A stretch of 59,684 nt of DNA from Aeromonas lacus (lineage in GTDB: Bacteria > Pseudomonadota > Gammaproteobacteria > Enterobacterales > Aeromonadaceae), in contig NZ_JRGM01000020.1 in NCBI RefSeq assembly GCF_000764665.1, positions 1 through 59,684 of the forward strand, given 5' to 3'. Below the pieces are notes generated by a model. The model was not told the origin of the DNA, did no database searches, and saw only the letters and a list, made by a program, of their open reading frames with translations. Numbering within the stretch: the stretch's first letter is position 1; every line of letters starts with the position of its first letter. Positions 1-7,648 of this stretch are shown piece by piece. A program made the translations under genes and the position numbers.

Positions 1-155
1 AAGTTATAATTGCTACCACTGTATGAAATGTGATTTAAATTATCACTTATAGTGATGCCATCAATAAGCCCAATAAGTTTTGAAAATCTTTCAACCCCAC
101 TGAATTGAAAATTTTTCTTGTCAAATAAAATCAGATAATTTACTTCCGTGTTCAT
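1..155 (-). CDS. Partial hypothetical protein, N-terminal end only
   Basis: An open minus-strand frame runs from an ATG at 155 off the left edge, giving about 51 codons without a stop. A second in-frame ATG lies four codons upstream at 167. I prefer 155 because a GGAA sits about eight bases before it. The peptide begins MNTEVNYLILFDKKNF and is rich in Asn, Ile and Ser. The DNA is clearly AT-rich compared with the rest of the window, which suggests acquired DNA. I recognise no family, and the rest of the gene lies outside the window. Confidence 0.5.
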   Translation of the reverse strand, partial: MNTEVNYLILFDKKNFQFSGVERFSKLIGLIDGITISDNLNHISYSGSNYN

Positions 156-167
156 GTTAGTTTCCAT

Positions 168-596
168 TATATGGAGCTGTTGATAAAATTCTATACATTA
201 TGGATATATAATACATCTCGTATGTTGGGCTATGCTCTGCGCCAACCAACAAAAACCACGCTACCGCCCCTGAATGACAGCCTCCAGTCTGCTGCTTGTT
301 ACTTGCGATATGGCACTGGCTTGGCTCATGGCTGACTCCGGCAAGAGGGTTGTCAAACGGCTATGTTACCGAACGGGGCTGAGTGGGAAAGTGGGCGCTG
401 GCTGTTTTATGAGCAAGATCAACAAATTAATTTGTAACGGGCTGCGATATGGCCGTGCAACATCGGCAGCTATCTGCACAGAGGGAGATCGGACGGGGAA
501 ACGGCAGTGTCGCCTCTTGTTGGCGGGCATTAAAAAACCACATGGGCCCTTGGGCCCATGTGGTTTTTCTGCAGTGATTGCTTGTCTTTATCTGGC
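168..596. other. Gene-poor stretch, no convincing gene
   Basis: This stretch joins the AT-rich left edge to the GC-rich core. A 108-codon plus-strand open frame (274-600) crosses it, but it has no clear ribosome binding site, its product looks like no known family, and it runs through the terminator at 532-568, so I do not call it. A short imperfect inverted repeat (GTTGG ... CCAAC) lies around 223-246. The only element I can support is the terminator. Confidence 0.5.
532..568. terminator. Rho-independent terminator, bidirectional
   Basis: A nearly perfect palindrome pairs AAAACCACATGGGCCC with its complement across a two-base loop, with A and T runs on the two sides. It lies about 30 bases past the stop of the minus-strand chemoreceptor gene. 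Confidence 0.9.
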
Positions 597-2225
597 TTAG
601 CGAACCGGCACCACGCGGGCGGCCGGCATCTCGTAGCGGCTCTGGGTTGCCGGAGCCCCTTTCTGGAACTGACGCACCAGACGGTTGAGGTCGCTCAGCT
701 GGGTCACCAGCTGGGTGATGCCGTGGACGGCGTGCTGGCTGCCGACACTGGAGTCATCGGCCAGGGTCTTGATACTGAGCACGTTGCGGTTGATCTCGGC
801 AGTGACGTGGGATTGCTCTTGTACTGCGTGGGCAATCTGGCTGCTGCCGGAGGCAACCTGCTGCAGCATGCTGTTGATTTGCTGCAGGATGGCGCCGGTG
901 GCCGATGCCTTCTGCTGGCAGCTGTCCGCCAGCAGGCAGCCCTTCTCCATCGCCTGCTCTGCTTCGCCGGAGCTGTTCTGCAGCTCGGTGATCATCTTCT
1001 GGATTTCGCTGGTAGAGGACTGGGTCTTGATGGCGAGCGAGCGGATCTCGTCGGCGACCACCGAGAAACCACGGCCCGCCTCGCCAGCACGGGCGGCTTC
1101 GATGGCGGCATTGAGGGCCAGCAGGTTGGTCTGGTTGGCGATGTTGTTGATGACATCGAGGATGCCGTCGATATCGCGGCAGTGGCCGACCAGCGCGCTG
1201 ATGACAGTTCTGGAGGTGGTCAGTTCGCTGTTCATGCCAGCGACGGCGGCGACGGTTTCGGTGACGCTGCTGTTGCCGCTCTTGAACAGGTCGGCGGTCT
1301 CGTCCAGCAGGCTGGAGGAGTCGGTCGAACTCTGCGAGACCTCGCGAATGGACTCGGACATCTCGGTGATGGCGGTCGCCACCTGATTGGTCTCGGCCTG
1401 TTGCTGCTGCAGGTTCTCGGTGATGGATTCGGCATTGCGCAGATCCCCCTCGGCGGCTTGCAGGATCCGGCTGCAGGTCTGCTGGGTGCGGGCCAGCACG
1501 GCGTTGAACTCGGCCTGATTCATCACCATCGAGAGCTCGATGGCGGCGATGTTGTCCACCTTGTTGGTGTAGAGCAGCTGCATCAGCGGGTTGTCAAAGC
1601 GGCTGCGGGCCATCTTGTTGAGCTTGCCGAGGCGGCGAGAGAGGGCGTTCAGGGTGATGGCGGCCACGGCCAGCGGAATGGCGGCCAGCGACAACTGCCA
1701 GCCCAGCGGGTTGGTGAAGGAGAGGCTGAGAATGGTCGCCAGACTCAGCAGCAGGCAGAGGTTGATAGCCAGGGTGTGGGAGAAGGTCGGCAGTTTCAGC
1801 GCCAGCGGCAACTTGTTGTTGCGCAGGTCGGCATAGACCTTCTCGGCACGCTGTTTGATCTCTTCACTCGGTGCGGTGCGTACTGACTGGTATTCGACGA
1901 CCCGGCCATTGGCATCCTTGATGGGGGTGACAAAGGCGCTGACCCAGTAGTGGTCGCCATTTTTGCAGCGGTTCTTCACCGGCCCCATCCAGCTTTTTCC
2001 ATCCCGGATGTGACCCCACAAATCAGCGAAGGCTTGTTTTGGCATGTCCGGGTGGCGCACCAGATTGTGGTGTTGTCCCACCAGTTCGTCCAGCTGGAAG
2101 CCGGCAATCTCGCAGAACTCGTCATTGGCGTAAGTGATACGACTCTCCAGATCCGTGGTGGAGATGAGGCTCTGGTGTTCCGGATAGAGACGTTCGCGTT
2201 GGGTAACCGGTTGATTGACTCTCAT
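597..2225 (-). CDS. PAS-domain methyl-accepting chemotaxis protein (Aer-type)
   Basis: A 542-residue inner-membrane chemoreceptor. An N-terminal PAS domain (about residues 15-120) is followed by a hydrophobic pair of helices (about 148-195) and a long coiled-coil cytoplasmic domain. The conserved signalling tip includes [20 protein letters not shown] and [12 protein letters not shown]. No large periplasmic sensor loop is present, as in Aer energy-taxis receptors, which sense redox state through PAS-bound FAD. FAD binding here is inferred, not seen. A perfect FNR-type dyad lies at 2257-2270, just upstream of the start, so expression may respond to oxygen. The gene is monocistronic and ends at a strong terminator. 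The MCP assignment is very sure; energy taxis is likely but unproven. Confidence 0.93.
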   Translation of the reverse strand: MRVNQPVTQRERLYPEHQSLISTTDLESRITYANDEFCEIAGFQLDELVGQHHNLVRHPDMPKQAFADLWGHIRDGKSWMGPVKNRCKNGDHYWVSAFVTPIKDANGRVVEYQSVRTAPSEEIKQRAEKVYADLRNNKLPLALKLPTFSHTLAINLCLLLSLATILSLSFTNPLGWQLSLAAIPLAVAAITLNALSRRLGKLNKMARSRFDNPLMQLLYTNKVDNIAAIELSMVMNQAEFNAVLARTQQTCSRILQAAEGDLRNAESITENLQQQQAETNQVATAITEMSESIREVSQSSTDSSSLLDETADLFKSGNSSVTETVAAVAGMNSELTTSRTVISALVGHCRDIDGILDVINNIANQTNLLALNAAIEAARAGEAGRGFSVVADEIRSLAIKTQSSTSEIQKMITELQNSSGEAEQAMEKGCLLADSCQQKASATGAILQQINSMLQQVASGSSQIAHAVQEQSHVTAEINRNVLSIKTLADDSSVGSQHAVHGITQLVTQLSDLNRLVRQFQKGAPATQSRYEMPAARVVPVR

Positions 2226-2256
2226 GGCGTTGCTCCCGAACTATGGTGGTTGAATT

Positions 2257-2270
2257 TTGATCTACATCAA
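2257..2270 (-). promoter_or_regulatory. Candidate FNR box upstream of the Aer-type receptor
   Basis: TTGAT-CTAC-ATCAA matches the FNR consensus TTGAT-N4-ATCAA at all ten defined positions. Its centre is only about 38 bases upstream of the start codon at 2225. It therefore probably overlaps the promoter or lies downstream of it, which would favour repression rather than classical activation. CRP can also bind related dyads. Confidence 0.6.
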
Positions 2271-2458
2271 AAGTATCTGCAAAGGATGGGCCATGTTCCG
2301 TTTTTAATGATTTTTATGTCATTAAAGGGCTGGCGAGCGTGGTGGTGGGGATTTTGTTTTGCAAGTTGCAAAAAATGGGGGCGGTGAGGGGGGCTCGATC
2401 TGCATTTTGCACATCATTTTGACGATGAGACCAATGCAGAGCGCTCTATTCGCAATAA

Positions 2459-2475
2459 GGGAGGGCTTGCCTCCC
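2459..2475 (-). terminator. Probable terminator after the TIGR03899-type gene
   Basis: GGGAGG / CCTCCC stem with a five-base loop, 20 bases past the stop at 2496. On the minus strand it is followed by a weak T-rich tract (TTATT). Confidence 0.5.
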
Positions 2476-2495
2476 CGGGGTATTCAGGAACGGGT

Positions 2496-3368
2496 TCAGG
2501 GATGGCTTGCGGGAGTGGGCTCGGTGGTGGAGGGGGGCGGCTCGCTCGGTTGTTGCTGCACCTCTATCTGCATCCCCTGCACCAGCACGGTTTTCAGATC
2601 CTGCAGGTACTCATCCAGCGGCGCATCGGTGAGCAGCTGGGCCAGCTCGTTGCCCACCGGGGTGAGCCGGTAGTAGAGCAGGGTGATGTTGTTCTGCTTG
2701 CGCTGCAGCCGCCAGCGCTGGTTGCCAAACTCCAGCTCCACCCCATCGGCGGGCAGCGGGCCGGATTCCAGCTCGCCCTTGTGCAGCAGACCGAGCTCGA
2801 ACAGCTGCAACAGGGCGCTGTAGGGGAGGCGATATTTGCCGAGCCCCAGCCGGGTTGCCTTGGCGCGGCTCAGCAGGCTGGCGCCCTTGTGCAGCCCCAG
2901 CAGCAGGCGCTGCTCGTCACTGCCCGCATAGTGGCAGGTGAGGGAGCAGATGCGCTGGAACAGCTGGGCTTCGCGCTGGGTCATCTCCTTCAGGGTGGAG
3001 AGCGCCCGAATGGAGAAGCGACCCGGGGTGGCGACCTCCAGCGCGAAGATCCGCCCCCACAGCTGCTGCATCGGCACCATGCTGATATCTTCCGCCAGTT
3101 GCAGGAAGCGGGTCAGCCAGTCGCTGTCCATCTCGCCGCCGGCGGCGGTCTCTTCACAGTGACGGGAAGCCATCACCATGATGGCTTCCAGATTGCGCTG
3201 GCGGGCGGCCTGATCCGCCAGATGGCGAAAGGTAGCGCGCTGTTCGAAGGTGCTGTCGCTGTTGCGGGTGAGCATGCCGTCGATGCCGCGGCTGCGTGCC
3301 AGACGCAGAGTCTGCTCCTGACTGCTCAGGATCGAACTCTCTTTCTTGGGGGGGGGCAGATCGGCCAT
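2496..3368 (-). CDS. Conserved hypothetical protein, TIGR03899 type
   Basis: A 290-residue protein that I associate with the TIGR03899 family of gammaproteobacteria (function unknown). The open frame continues upstream to 3584, but the ATG at 3368 is chosen because GGAG lies six bases before it and the upstream part crosses a terminator hairpin. The protein starts MADLPPPKKESS, has no signal peptide or membrane segment, is largely helical in character, and ends in a low-complexity Pro/Ser/Thr tail. The central LWGRIFALEVATPGRFS resembles the DUF2806-like core that makes such proteins recognisable. It lies between two hairpins and is probably transcribed alone or by read-through from the zinc operon upstream. 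Its role is unknown. Confidence 0.7.
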   Translation of the reverse strand: MADLPPPKKESSILSSQEQTLRLARSRGIDGMLTRNSDSTFEQRATFRHLADQAARQRNLEAIMVMASRHCEETAAGGEMDSDWLTRFLQLAEDISMVPMQQLWGRIFALEVATPGRFSIRALSTLKEMTQREAQLFQRICSLTCHYAGSDEQRLLLGLHKGASLLSRAKATRLGLGKYRLPYSALLQLFELGLLHKGELESGPLPADGVELEFGNQRWRLQRKQNNITLLYYRLTPVGNELAQLLTDAPLDEYLQDLKTVLVQGMQIEVQQQPSEPPPSTTEPTPASHP

Positions 3369-3430
3369 GCTGACTCCATTCGCACAGGTGCAGGAGGTGA
3401 ATGTTACTCCAAGCCAAGTTTGAAGATAAC

Positions 3431-3460
3431 AAAGCGGCCTCCGTGGAGGCCGCTTTTTTT
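3431..3460. terminator. Terminator between zrgD-like gene and TIGR03899-type gene
   Basis: A perfect 12-base stem (AAAGCGGCCTCC with its complement) and a two-base loop. The T run is best on the plus strand. On the minus strand only TTTGTTAT follows, so read-through into the next gene is possible. Confidence 0.75.
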
Positions 3461-3472
3461 GCAAAGGGAGGA

Positions 3473-3952
3473 TTACTCCTCGTAAACGCTCACCTCCACC
3501 GCATCCATGGCGTAGGAGGCGGTGGCCATTTCGTGGCTGGAGCTGACGGTGCGCATCTTGCCCTTGACCCAGATGGCGTCCCACAGGTCATCCACCGGCG
3601 CTCCCTTGGGGTAGCTCACATAGACCACCTGATTGGTGGGCGGGGGCGGCACGTGGATGCAGGCGCCAAAGTAGGGCACCAGCAGGAAGGCGGTGATCTT
3701 CTTGGCATCTCCTTCCAGCGGCACCACGAAGCCCGGCAGCCGCACATTCTGCTCATTCAGCTTCTTGTTCACACCACCCACAGGTTGCGGCACCGAGGCA
3801 AAGTTGCCGTCATGGTTGATCGCCGGGGGCGGCTGGATCTTCTCTCCCTGCGGGATGAGCACGTCCCAGTCGATGGTCTTGTAATCGTCTGCGGCCATGG
3901 CGGGCAGTGCCAGCAGGCTGGCGAGCAGCGCCACTATTTTCCACTTCATCAT
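3473..3952 (-). CDS. DUF3299 periplasmic protein, ZrgD-like
   Basis: 159 residues with a clear signal peptide (MMKWKIVALLASLLALPAMA) and a mature domain of the DUF3299 type, with the motif VPYFGACIHVPPPPTNQVVY near the middle. There are two adjacent ATGs (3952 and 3949) with AAGGA just upstream. DUF3299 proteins accompany MacB/Lol-like ABC transporters in zinc-regulated loci such as zrg of Vibrio cholerae, and here the gene follows such a transporter by 32 bases. The single Cys and His in the motif could bind metal, which is inference. It is the last gene of the probable Zur-controlled operon. The family call is good; the exact job is unknown. Confidence 0.75.
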   Translation of the reverse strand: MMKWKIVALLASLLALPAMAADDYKTIDWDVLIPQGEKIQPPPAINHDGNFASVPQPVGGVNKKLNEQNVRLPGFVVPLEGDAKKITAFLLVPYFGACIHVPPPPTNQVVYVSYPKGAPVDDLWDAIWVKGKMRTVSSSHEMATASYAMDAVEVSVYEE

Positions 3953-3984
3953 CTGTCCTTCTGTTTCTATTTTTGGGCGTCTCG

Positions 3985-5232
3985 CTAGACGCGAATACTC
4001 ATGCCATCGCTCAGGCTGTAGCGGTAGGCGCGGGCGGCGGGGAGCAGGCCGATCACCATGCCCGCCAGCCACACCAGCCCCAGCAACTGCCACTCGTAGG
4101 CGCTCGGCAGCCCCAGACTCAGTTGCAGGCCATAGTGGCTGAGCAGCCAGGGGGTAGCAAGCCCCTGCCCGAGATAGAGCACAGCCACCCCGAACGCGAT
4201 GCCAACCGTGGTCAGCGCCATTGCCTCCAGCGCCAGCAGCAGGAACAGGTGGGCGGGGCCGGCACCGAGGGAGCGCAATATGGCGAGCTCGCGGCGCCGT
4301 TCGTTAAGCCCGGCGAGCAAGGTGGTCAGCATGCCGATAAGGCCTGCCACCACAACGAAACCGGCGATGACCGACAGGGCGGTTTCCGCCACGCTCATCA
4401 GGCTCCACAGCTCCTGCAGGGCGGTGCCCGGCAAGATCGCCATCAGCGGCTCTCTGGGATAGGTGTTGATGGTGCGTTGCAGCTGGAACGCCAGAATGCG
4501 GTTGCTCAGCCCCACCATAAAGGCGGTGATGGTTTTTGGGGTGAGATCCTGCGCCAGCGCCTGCTCCGGGGTGACGTTCTTGCTGTGGCGGCCGGTATCC
4601 CAACCGAGATGGATCGCCTCGATCCCCGCCAGCGGCACATGGATGGTGCGATCGATGGGCGTACCGGTCGGCGCCAGAATGCCCACCACCTTGAACGGTA
4701 GGTTGTCGTGCTGGCTGAAGGAGGTGTTGCCGGCGCCGTGGGCGATGACGATGGACTGGCCAAGGTGATAGCCGAGCTTCTCGGCCACCTGGGCGCCCAG
4801 CACAGCTTCAAACGGCGTGTCGAATGGTCGCCCCTCGCGCAGTTGCAGCGACTGCTGCTGGCCGTACTTCAGGTGGGTGAAGTAGTCGCCGTTGGTGCCG
4901 AGCACCCGAAATCCCTTGTGGGAGTCGCCAAGGGAGAGCGGGATGGTCCAGGCGATGCCGGGGCGCTGCTTGATGGCCTGATAGGAGTCCCAGCCTACGT
5001 TGTTGGTGGGGTTGCCGATGCGAAACACCGAGTAGAGCAGCAGATTCACCTGACCGGAGCGGGCGCCGACGATGAGATCGGTGCCCGAGACGGTATTGGC
5101 AAAGCTGTCGCGCGCCTGATTGCGCACCCGCTCCACCCCGAGCAGCAGGGTGACGCTGATGGCGATGGCCAGCAGGGTGAGCCCGGCGGTGAGGCGACGG
5201 GCCCAGAGACTTTGCAGGGCGAGAGTCAGCAT
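3985..5232 (-). CDS. ABC transporter permease, FtsX/MacB type, ZrgC-like
   Basis: A 415-residue inner-membrane protein with the FtsX/MacB layout: one N-terminal transmembrane helix (about residues 10-32), a large periplasmic MacB_PCD-like domain, then three C-terminal helices containing the ERRRELAILRSLGA cytoplasmic loop that contacts the ATPase. The start at 5232 is set by GGAGGGCATC directly upstream. It overlaps the end of the ATPase gene by seven bases, so the two are translationally coupled. Transporters of this type usually do mechanical work on periplasmic or lipoprotein partners rather than import. With ZrgA and the DUF3299 protein it probably serves zinc acquisition, by analogy with V. 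cholerae zrg. Confidence 0.85.
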   Translation of the reverse strand: MLTLALQSLWARRLTAGLTLLAIAISVTLLLGVERVRNQARDSFANTVSGTDLIVGARSGQVNLLLYSVFRIGNPTNNVGWDSYQAIKQRPGIAWTIPLSLGDSHKGFRVLGTNGDYFTHLKYGQQQSLQLREGRPFDTPFEAVLGAQVAEKLGYHLGQSIVIAHGAGNTSFSQHDNLPFKVVGILAPTGTPIDRTIHVPLAGIEAIHLGWDTGRHSKNVTPEQALAQDLTPKTITAFMVGLSNRILAFQLQRTINTYPREPLMAILPGTALQELWSLMSVAETALSVIAGFVVVAGLIGMLTTLLAGLNERRRELAILRSLGAGPAHLFLLLALEAMALTTVGIAFGVAVLYLGQGLATPWLLSHYGLQLSLGLPSAYEWQLLGLVWLAGMVIGLLPAARAYRYSLSDGMSIRV

Positions 5233-5915
5233 GATGCCCTCCGGTTGAGCTGTTGCAGGTTCTCCACCCGCGGGAAGAGCGGTTCGAGGTAAGGATCGTG
5301 GCTGACGAAGATGAGGGTCGAACCCTGCTTGTCGCACTCCTCGAACAACAGCTTGATAAAGGCGGCACGGTTGTCAGTGTCGAGGGCCGAGGTGGGCTCG
5401 TCGGCAATCACCAGCGGCGGCGAGCCAATGAGAGCGCGTGCCGCAGCGACCCGCTGCTGCTGGCCAATGCTGAGGGCGTGCACGGGACGATGCAGCGCTT
5501 CGTCCGGCAGTTGCAGCTCTGCCAGCAGGCGGCGCGCCTCCTGTTGTGGCGAGGCTTGCAGCCGGCTTCGCTTCTCGTGGGAGAAGGTGAGCGCAGCGGT
5601 GACGTTATCCAGCACCGAGAGAAACGGCAGCAGGTTGAACTGCTGGAAGATGTAACCGAGATTGGCCGCCCGGAAATGGTCACGAGCGCGGCCAGAGAGC
5701 CGGGCCAGTGGCTGGCCCAGCACCTCCAGGGTGCCGTGGTTGGCGGTCTGGATCCCGGCCAGCAGGCCGAGCAGTGTCGATTTTCCGGAGCCCGACGGCC
5801 CCTTGATAAAGACCCGCTCGCCCTTTGCAATGGTCAGGGTGGGCAGGTCGAGTACAACCTCGTGACCCGGCCAGGCAAAGGCCAGATCGCGGATCTCAAC
5901 CACGGCGTTTTTCAT
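5226..5915 (-). CDS. ABC transporter ATP-binding protein, LolD/MacB type, ZrgB-like
   Basis: 229-residue cytoplasmic ATPase. Walker A is GPSGSGKST (about residues 39-47), the Q-loop follows in FQQFNLLPFLSVLDN, the signature is LSIGQQQRVAAARAL, and Walker B is LVIADEPTSALD followed by the H-loop FVSHD. The length and motif spacing are typical of LolD/MacB ATPases that pair with FtsX-like permeases. It begins four bases after the zrgA-like stop and overlaps the permease start, so the three genes form one unit. It is expected to power the adjacent permease. The general function is certain; the zinc role is inferred from context. Confidence 0.9.
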   Translation of the reverse strand: MKNAVVEIRDLAFAWPGHEVVLDLPTLTIAKGERVFIKGPSGSGKSTLLGLLAGIQTANHGTLEVLGQPLARLSGRARDHFRAANLGYIFQQFNLLPFLSVLDNVTAALTFSHEKRSRLQASPQQEARRLLAELQLPDEALHRPVHALSIGQQQRVAAARALIGSPPLVIADEPTSALDTDNRAAFIKLLFEECDKQGSTLIFVSHDPYLEPLFPRVENLQQLNRRASC

Positions 5916-5919
5916 GGCG

Positions 5920-6522
5920 TTACCAGCTCAGCTTGTTGGCGGACGGGGTCAGTTCGGCTGCGGTCTGGCCGGTGGGCAGGATCCCCTGCACGCTCAGCTT
6001 CTCAAGGCTTGGATAGACGCCGAACAGGGTCGCTTCAAGGCCGGTGAGTTTGGCCGGTGTGGCGCAGGTGTAGGTATACATGGCGCCCATATCGGCGTGA
6101 CCCGCTTCGTCATGATCATGGTGGTGCTCATGCTCGCCGCTGGCAGCCTTGTCATGGTCATGGTCATGGTCATGGTCATGGTCATGGTCATGGTCGTGAT
6201 CTTCTTTGGCGGCCTGCAGCTCCTGCCGGGTCAGCTTGCAGCCGGCGGCCGGGTCGAAGCGGAACAGGGTGTCAGGCTGCTGGAGGCGGGTGATAGACTT
6301 GGCGTATTGCGCTTTCTCTTCATCGCTCTTGGCTGCGTGCTCGAAGCCCACCAGATCGGCGGCAGGTGCTTGCAGCTCGATCATCAGCTGGTCGCCATCG
6401 ACCACCAGATTGAGGTGGCCGTGGCCATGTTCGTGGGCGCCGTGGCTGTGACTTTCGTGTTCATCGTGATTGGCGTGCGCGGCAAAGGTGGCTACCGCCA
6501 GCAACAGGGTAACTGCTTTCAT
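5920..6522 (-). CDS. zrgA: DUF2796 zinc-uptake-associated protein, ZrgA-like, with His-Asp repeat
   Basis: A 200-residue exported protein: signal peptide MKAVTLLLAVATFAAHA, then a His-rich stretch (HDEHESHSHGAHEHGHGH), a DUF2796 core, and a central run of eight His-Asp pairs followed by HEHHHDHDE. His-rich segments like this bind zinc in ZnuA-type proteins. DUF2796 is the family of V. cholerae ZrgA, part of a zinc-regulated uptake system. The start at 6522 has AAAGGA nine bases upstream. The His-Asp run is coded by a hexanucleotide repeat (6151-6198) that could vary in copy number. The neighbours (transporter pair, DUF3299) and the upstream Zur box support a zinc role. Confidence 0.85.
   Translation of the reverse strand: MKAVTLLLAVATFAAHANHDEHESHSHGAHEHGHGHLNLVVDGDQLMIELQAPAADLVGFEHAAKSDEEKAQYAKSITRLQQPDTLFRFDPAAGCKLTRQELQAAKEDHDHDHDHDHDHDHDHDKAASGEHEHHHDHDEAGHADMGAMYTYTCATPAKLTGLEATLFGVYPSLEKLSVQGILPTGQTAAELTPSANKLSW
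6151..6198. repeat. Hexanucleotide tandem repeat in zrgA
   Basis: Seven perfect GTCATG units followed by one variant GTCGTG. On the coding strand it gives alternating His and Asp. Changes of whole units keep the frame but alter the length of the metal-binding segment. Confidence 0.95.
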
Positions 6523-6552
6523 CTTGAATCCTTTTAATAACAAAAAGAGAAA

Positions 6553-6852
6553 TTAAACAAAGGGATAGATAAAAGCGGAGAGCGGCGGCGCACGGATTGC
6601 GTAGCTGTGGGGCGGGGTGGCATCTGCCGAATGTTGCATGAGTGCAACAACAGGTGTGTCGGCCGTTTTATCAGCGTAACAATAAGGGGTAGGGGTGATC
6701 GCCTGTTTGCCATCCAGATGGAGGGCGCAGACCACACAGTGGTGGTTGTCGTGACCGGGCTGGGCGGAGTCAAGCTGATGCCGGGCAAGGGCAGGCTGCA
6801 GCCATAACCAGCCCAGCAACACGATCCAGATTTTCAGCTTGATACGACCCAT
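6553..6852 (-). CDS. Small exported metal-associated protein (DUF2607/DUF2946-like)
   Basis: A 99-residue protein with an N-terminal signal or anchor segment (MGRIKLKIWIVLLGWLWLQPALA), then HDNHHCVVCALHLDGK, where His residues flank a CVVC pair. Small proteins with this layout sit beside metal transporters and are grouped as DUF2607/DUF2946-like; I am unsure of the exact family. AAGGGTCT precedes the ATG. It lies 30 bases upstream of zrgA and 44 bases downstream of ytfJ, in the same orientation, so it belongs to the same probable zinc operon. The Cys-His cluster suggests metal or redox binding, by inference. Confidence 0.65.
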   Translation of the reverse strand: MGRIKLKIWIVLLGWLWLQPALARHQLDSAQPGHDNHHCVVCALHLDGKQAITPTPYCYADKTADTPVVALMQHSADATPPHSYAIRAPPLSAFIYPFV

Positions 6853-6863
6853 AGACCCTTATG

Positions 6864-6888
6864 GAAAGGGCGCCATCAGCGCCCTTTC
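6864..6888. terminator. Hairpin between ytfJ and the small zinc-operon gene
   Basis: A perfect ten-base stem (GAAAGGGCGC with its complement, five-base loop) directly after the ytfJ stop. On the minus strand no T run follows, so it more likely acts as a partial attenuator or mRNA-stabilising hairpin than a full stop. Confidence 0.45.
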
Positions 6889-6896
6889 TCTCTGAC

Positions 6897-7439
6897 TTAG
6901 AGATGGGACTTGATGAGCCCCATCACGGTTGCGATGTTGTTGGCATCGAGCTGGCCATCTTTGGCAAACAGCACCTTGCCCTCTTTATCCAGCAGGATGA
7001 TGGCTGAACTCTCCGGCGCCAGATCCCAGGCGTTGCGCGCCATACCCTTGGCATCCAGCACGATGGCGGACCAGGGGAACTCTTTCTTGCTGCCCTCGGC
7101 ACTGCTCGTCACAAAACCGGAGGTGCCCCAGATGGCGTCATTGCTGTTGATGATGGTGACGGTCTGGTACTTGTCATGGGGCAGATGAGCCGCCTTGATC
7201 GCCTCGATCATCGGTGCATTCAGCTCTTTGGCACTGGTGCGACCGGCGATGTGCTGGATCAGGAAGACCTTGCCGGTGAGCGCCTTGCTCTGCCACGGCT
7301 GGTAGCTGATCTCCTTGCCGCTGAGTACCAGCTCACCCTTGTCGCTGATATTGACCAGCGGAACCGGGTTCGCTTCCTTGATGTTGCTGGCGAAGGCGAG
7401 GCAGGGCAGCAGCGCCAAAGTAAGTACGAGATGTTTCAT
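6897..7439 (-). CDS. ytfJ: YtfJ-family periplasmic protein
   Basis: 180 residues with a signal peptide (MKHLVLTLALLPCLAFA) and a thioredoxin-like YtfJ domain (Pfam YtfJ_HI0045 type): LTGKVFLIQHIAGRTSAKELN, TIINSNDAIWGTSGFV and IILLDKEGKVLFAKDG near the C terminus. No CxxC pair is present, as usual in this family, so it is not an obvious disulfide oxidoreductase. A Zur-like dyad sits 18 bases upstream of the start, making this the first gene of the probable zinc-regulated operon. The biochemical function of YtfJ is not established; the context here suggests a link with zinc stress. Confidence 0.85.
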   Translation of the reverse strand: MKHLVLTLALLPCLAFASNIKEANPVPLVNISDKGELVLSGKEISYQPWQSKALTGKVFLIQHIAGRTSAKELNAPMIEAIKAAHLPHDKYQTVTIINSNDAIWGTSGFVTSSAEGSKKEFPWSAIVLDAKGMARNAWDLAPESSAIILLDKEGKVLFAKDGQLDANNIATVMGLIKSHL

Positions 7440-7456
7440 CCTGATGACACTCCATT

Positions 7457-7471
7457 TGTTATGTTATAACG
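7457..7471 (-). promoter_or_regulatory. Candidate Zur box upstream of the ytfJ-zrg operon
   Basis: TGTTATGTTATAACG matches the enterobacterial Zur core TGTTAT-A-N-T-ATAACA except at two positions and is a near-palindrome. It lies 18-32 bases before the ytfJ ATG, where Zur binding would block transcription. Together with the zrg-like genes downstream this is a strong candidate operator. Confidence 0.7.
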
Positions 7472-7648
7472 AGTTTCAGATTGAGGGAATGGGCGAGCTT
7501 CATCCTAAACTGATCGGATCTGTTTAAAAAGTGTTAAATAGAATAGCAATTCGGAAGTGCCACCACCCCGTCGGTTTGACGAGGTGGGCTAGGATGGCAT
7601 GACATCGATAAAAATCAATGAATTGGCAGCTGGTCTGAGCTCTCGGGT

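Noticed and set aside
39-58. Small CACTATAAG-like palindrome at the left edge as a third copy of the dispersed element
   Set aside because: Only about ten bases resemble the element's end, and it lies inside an open frame; likely chance.
274-600. 108-codon plus-strand open frame
   Set aside because: No ribosome site, no family, and it reads through a strong terminator into the chemoreceptor's end.
558-1886. 442-codon plus-strand open frame opposite the chemoreceptor
   Set aside because: Antisense shadow of a confidently identified MCP; no ribosome site, and the translation is low-complexity Gly/Val/Leu/His typical of GC-rich reverse frames.
7605-7618. FNR-like TCGAT-AAAA-ATCAA
   Set aside because: One mismatch, but it lies 166 bases before ytfJ, beyond a Zur box, with no promoter near; likely chance.
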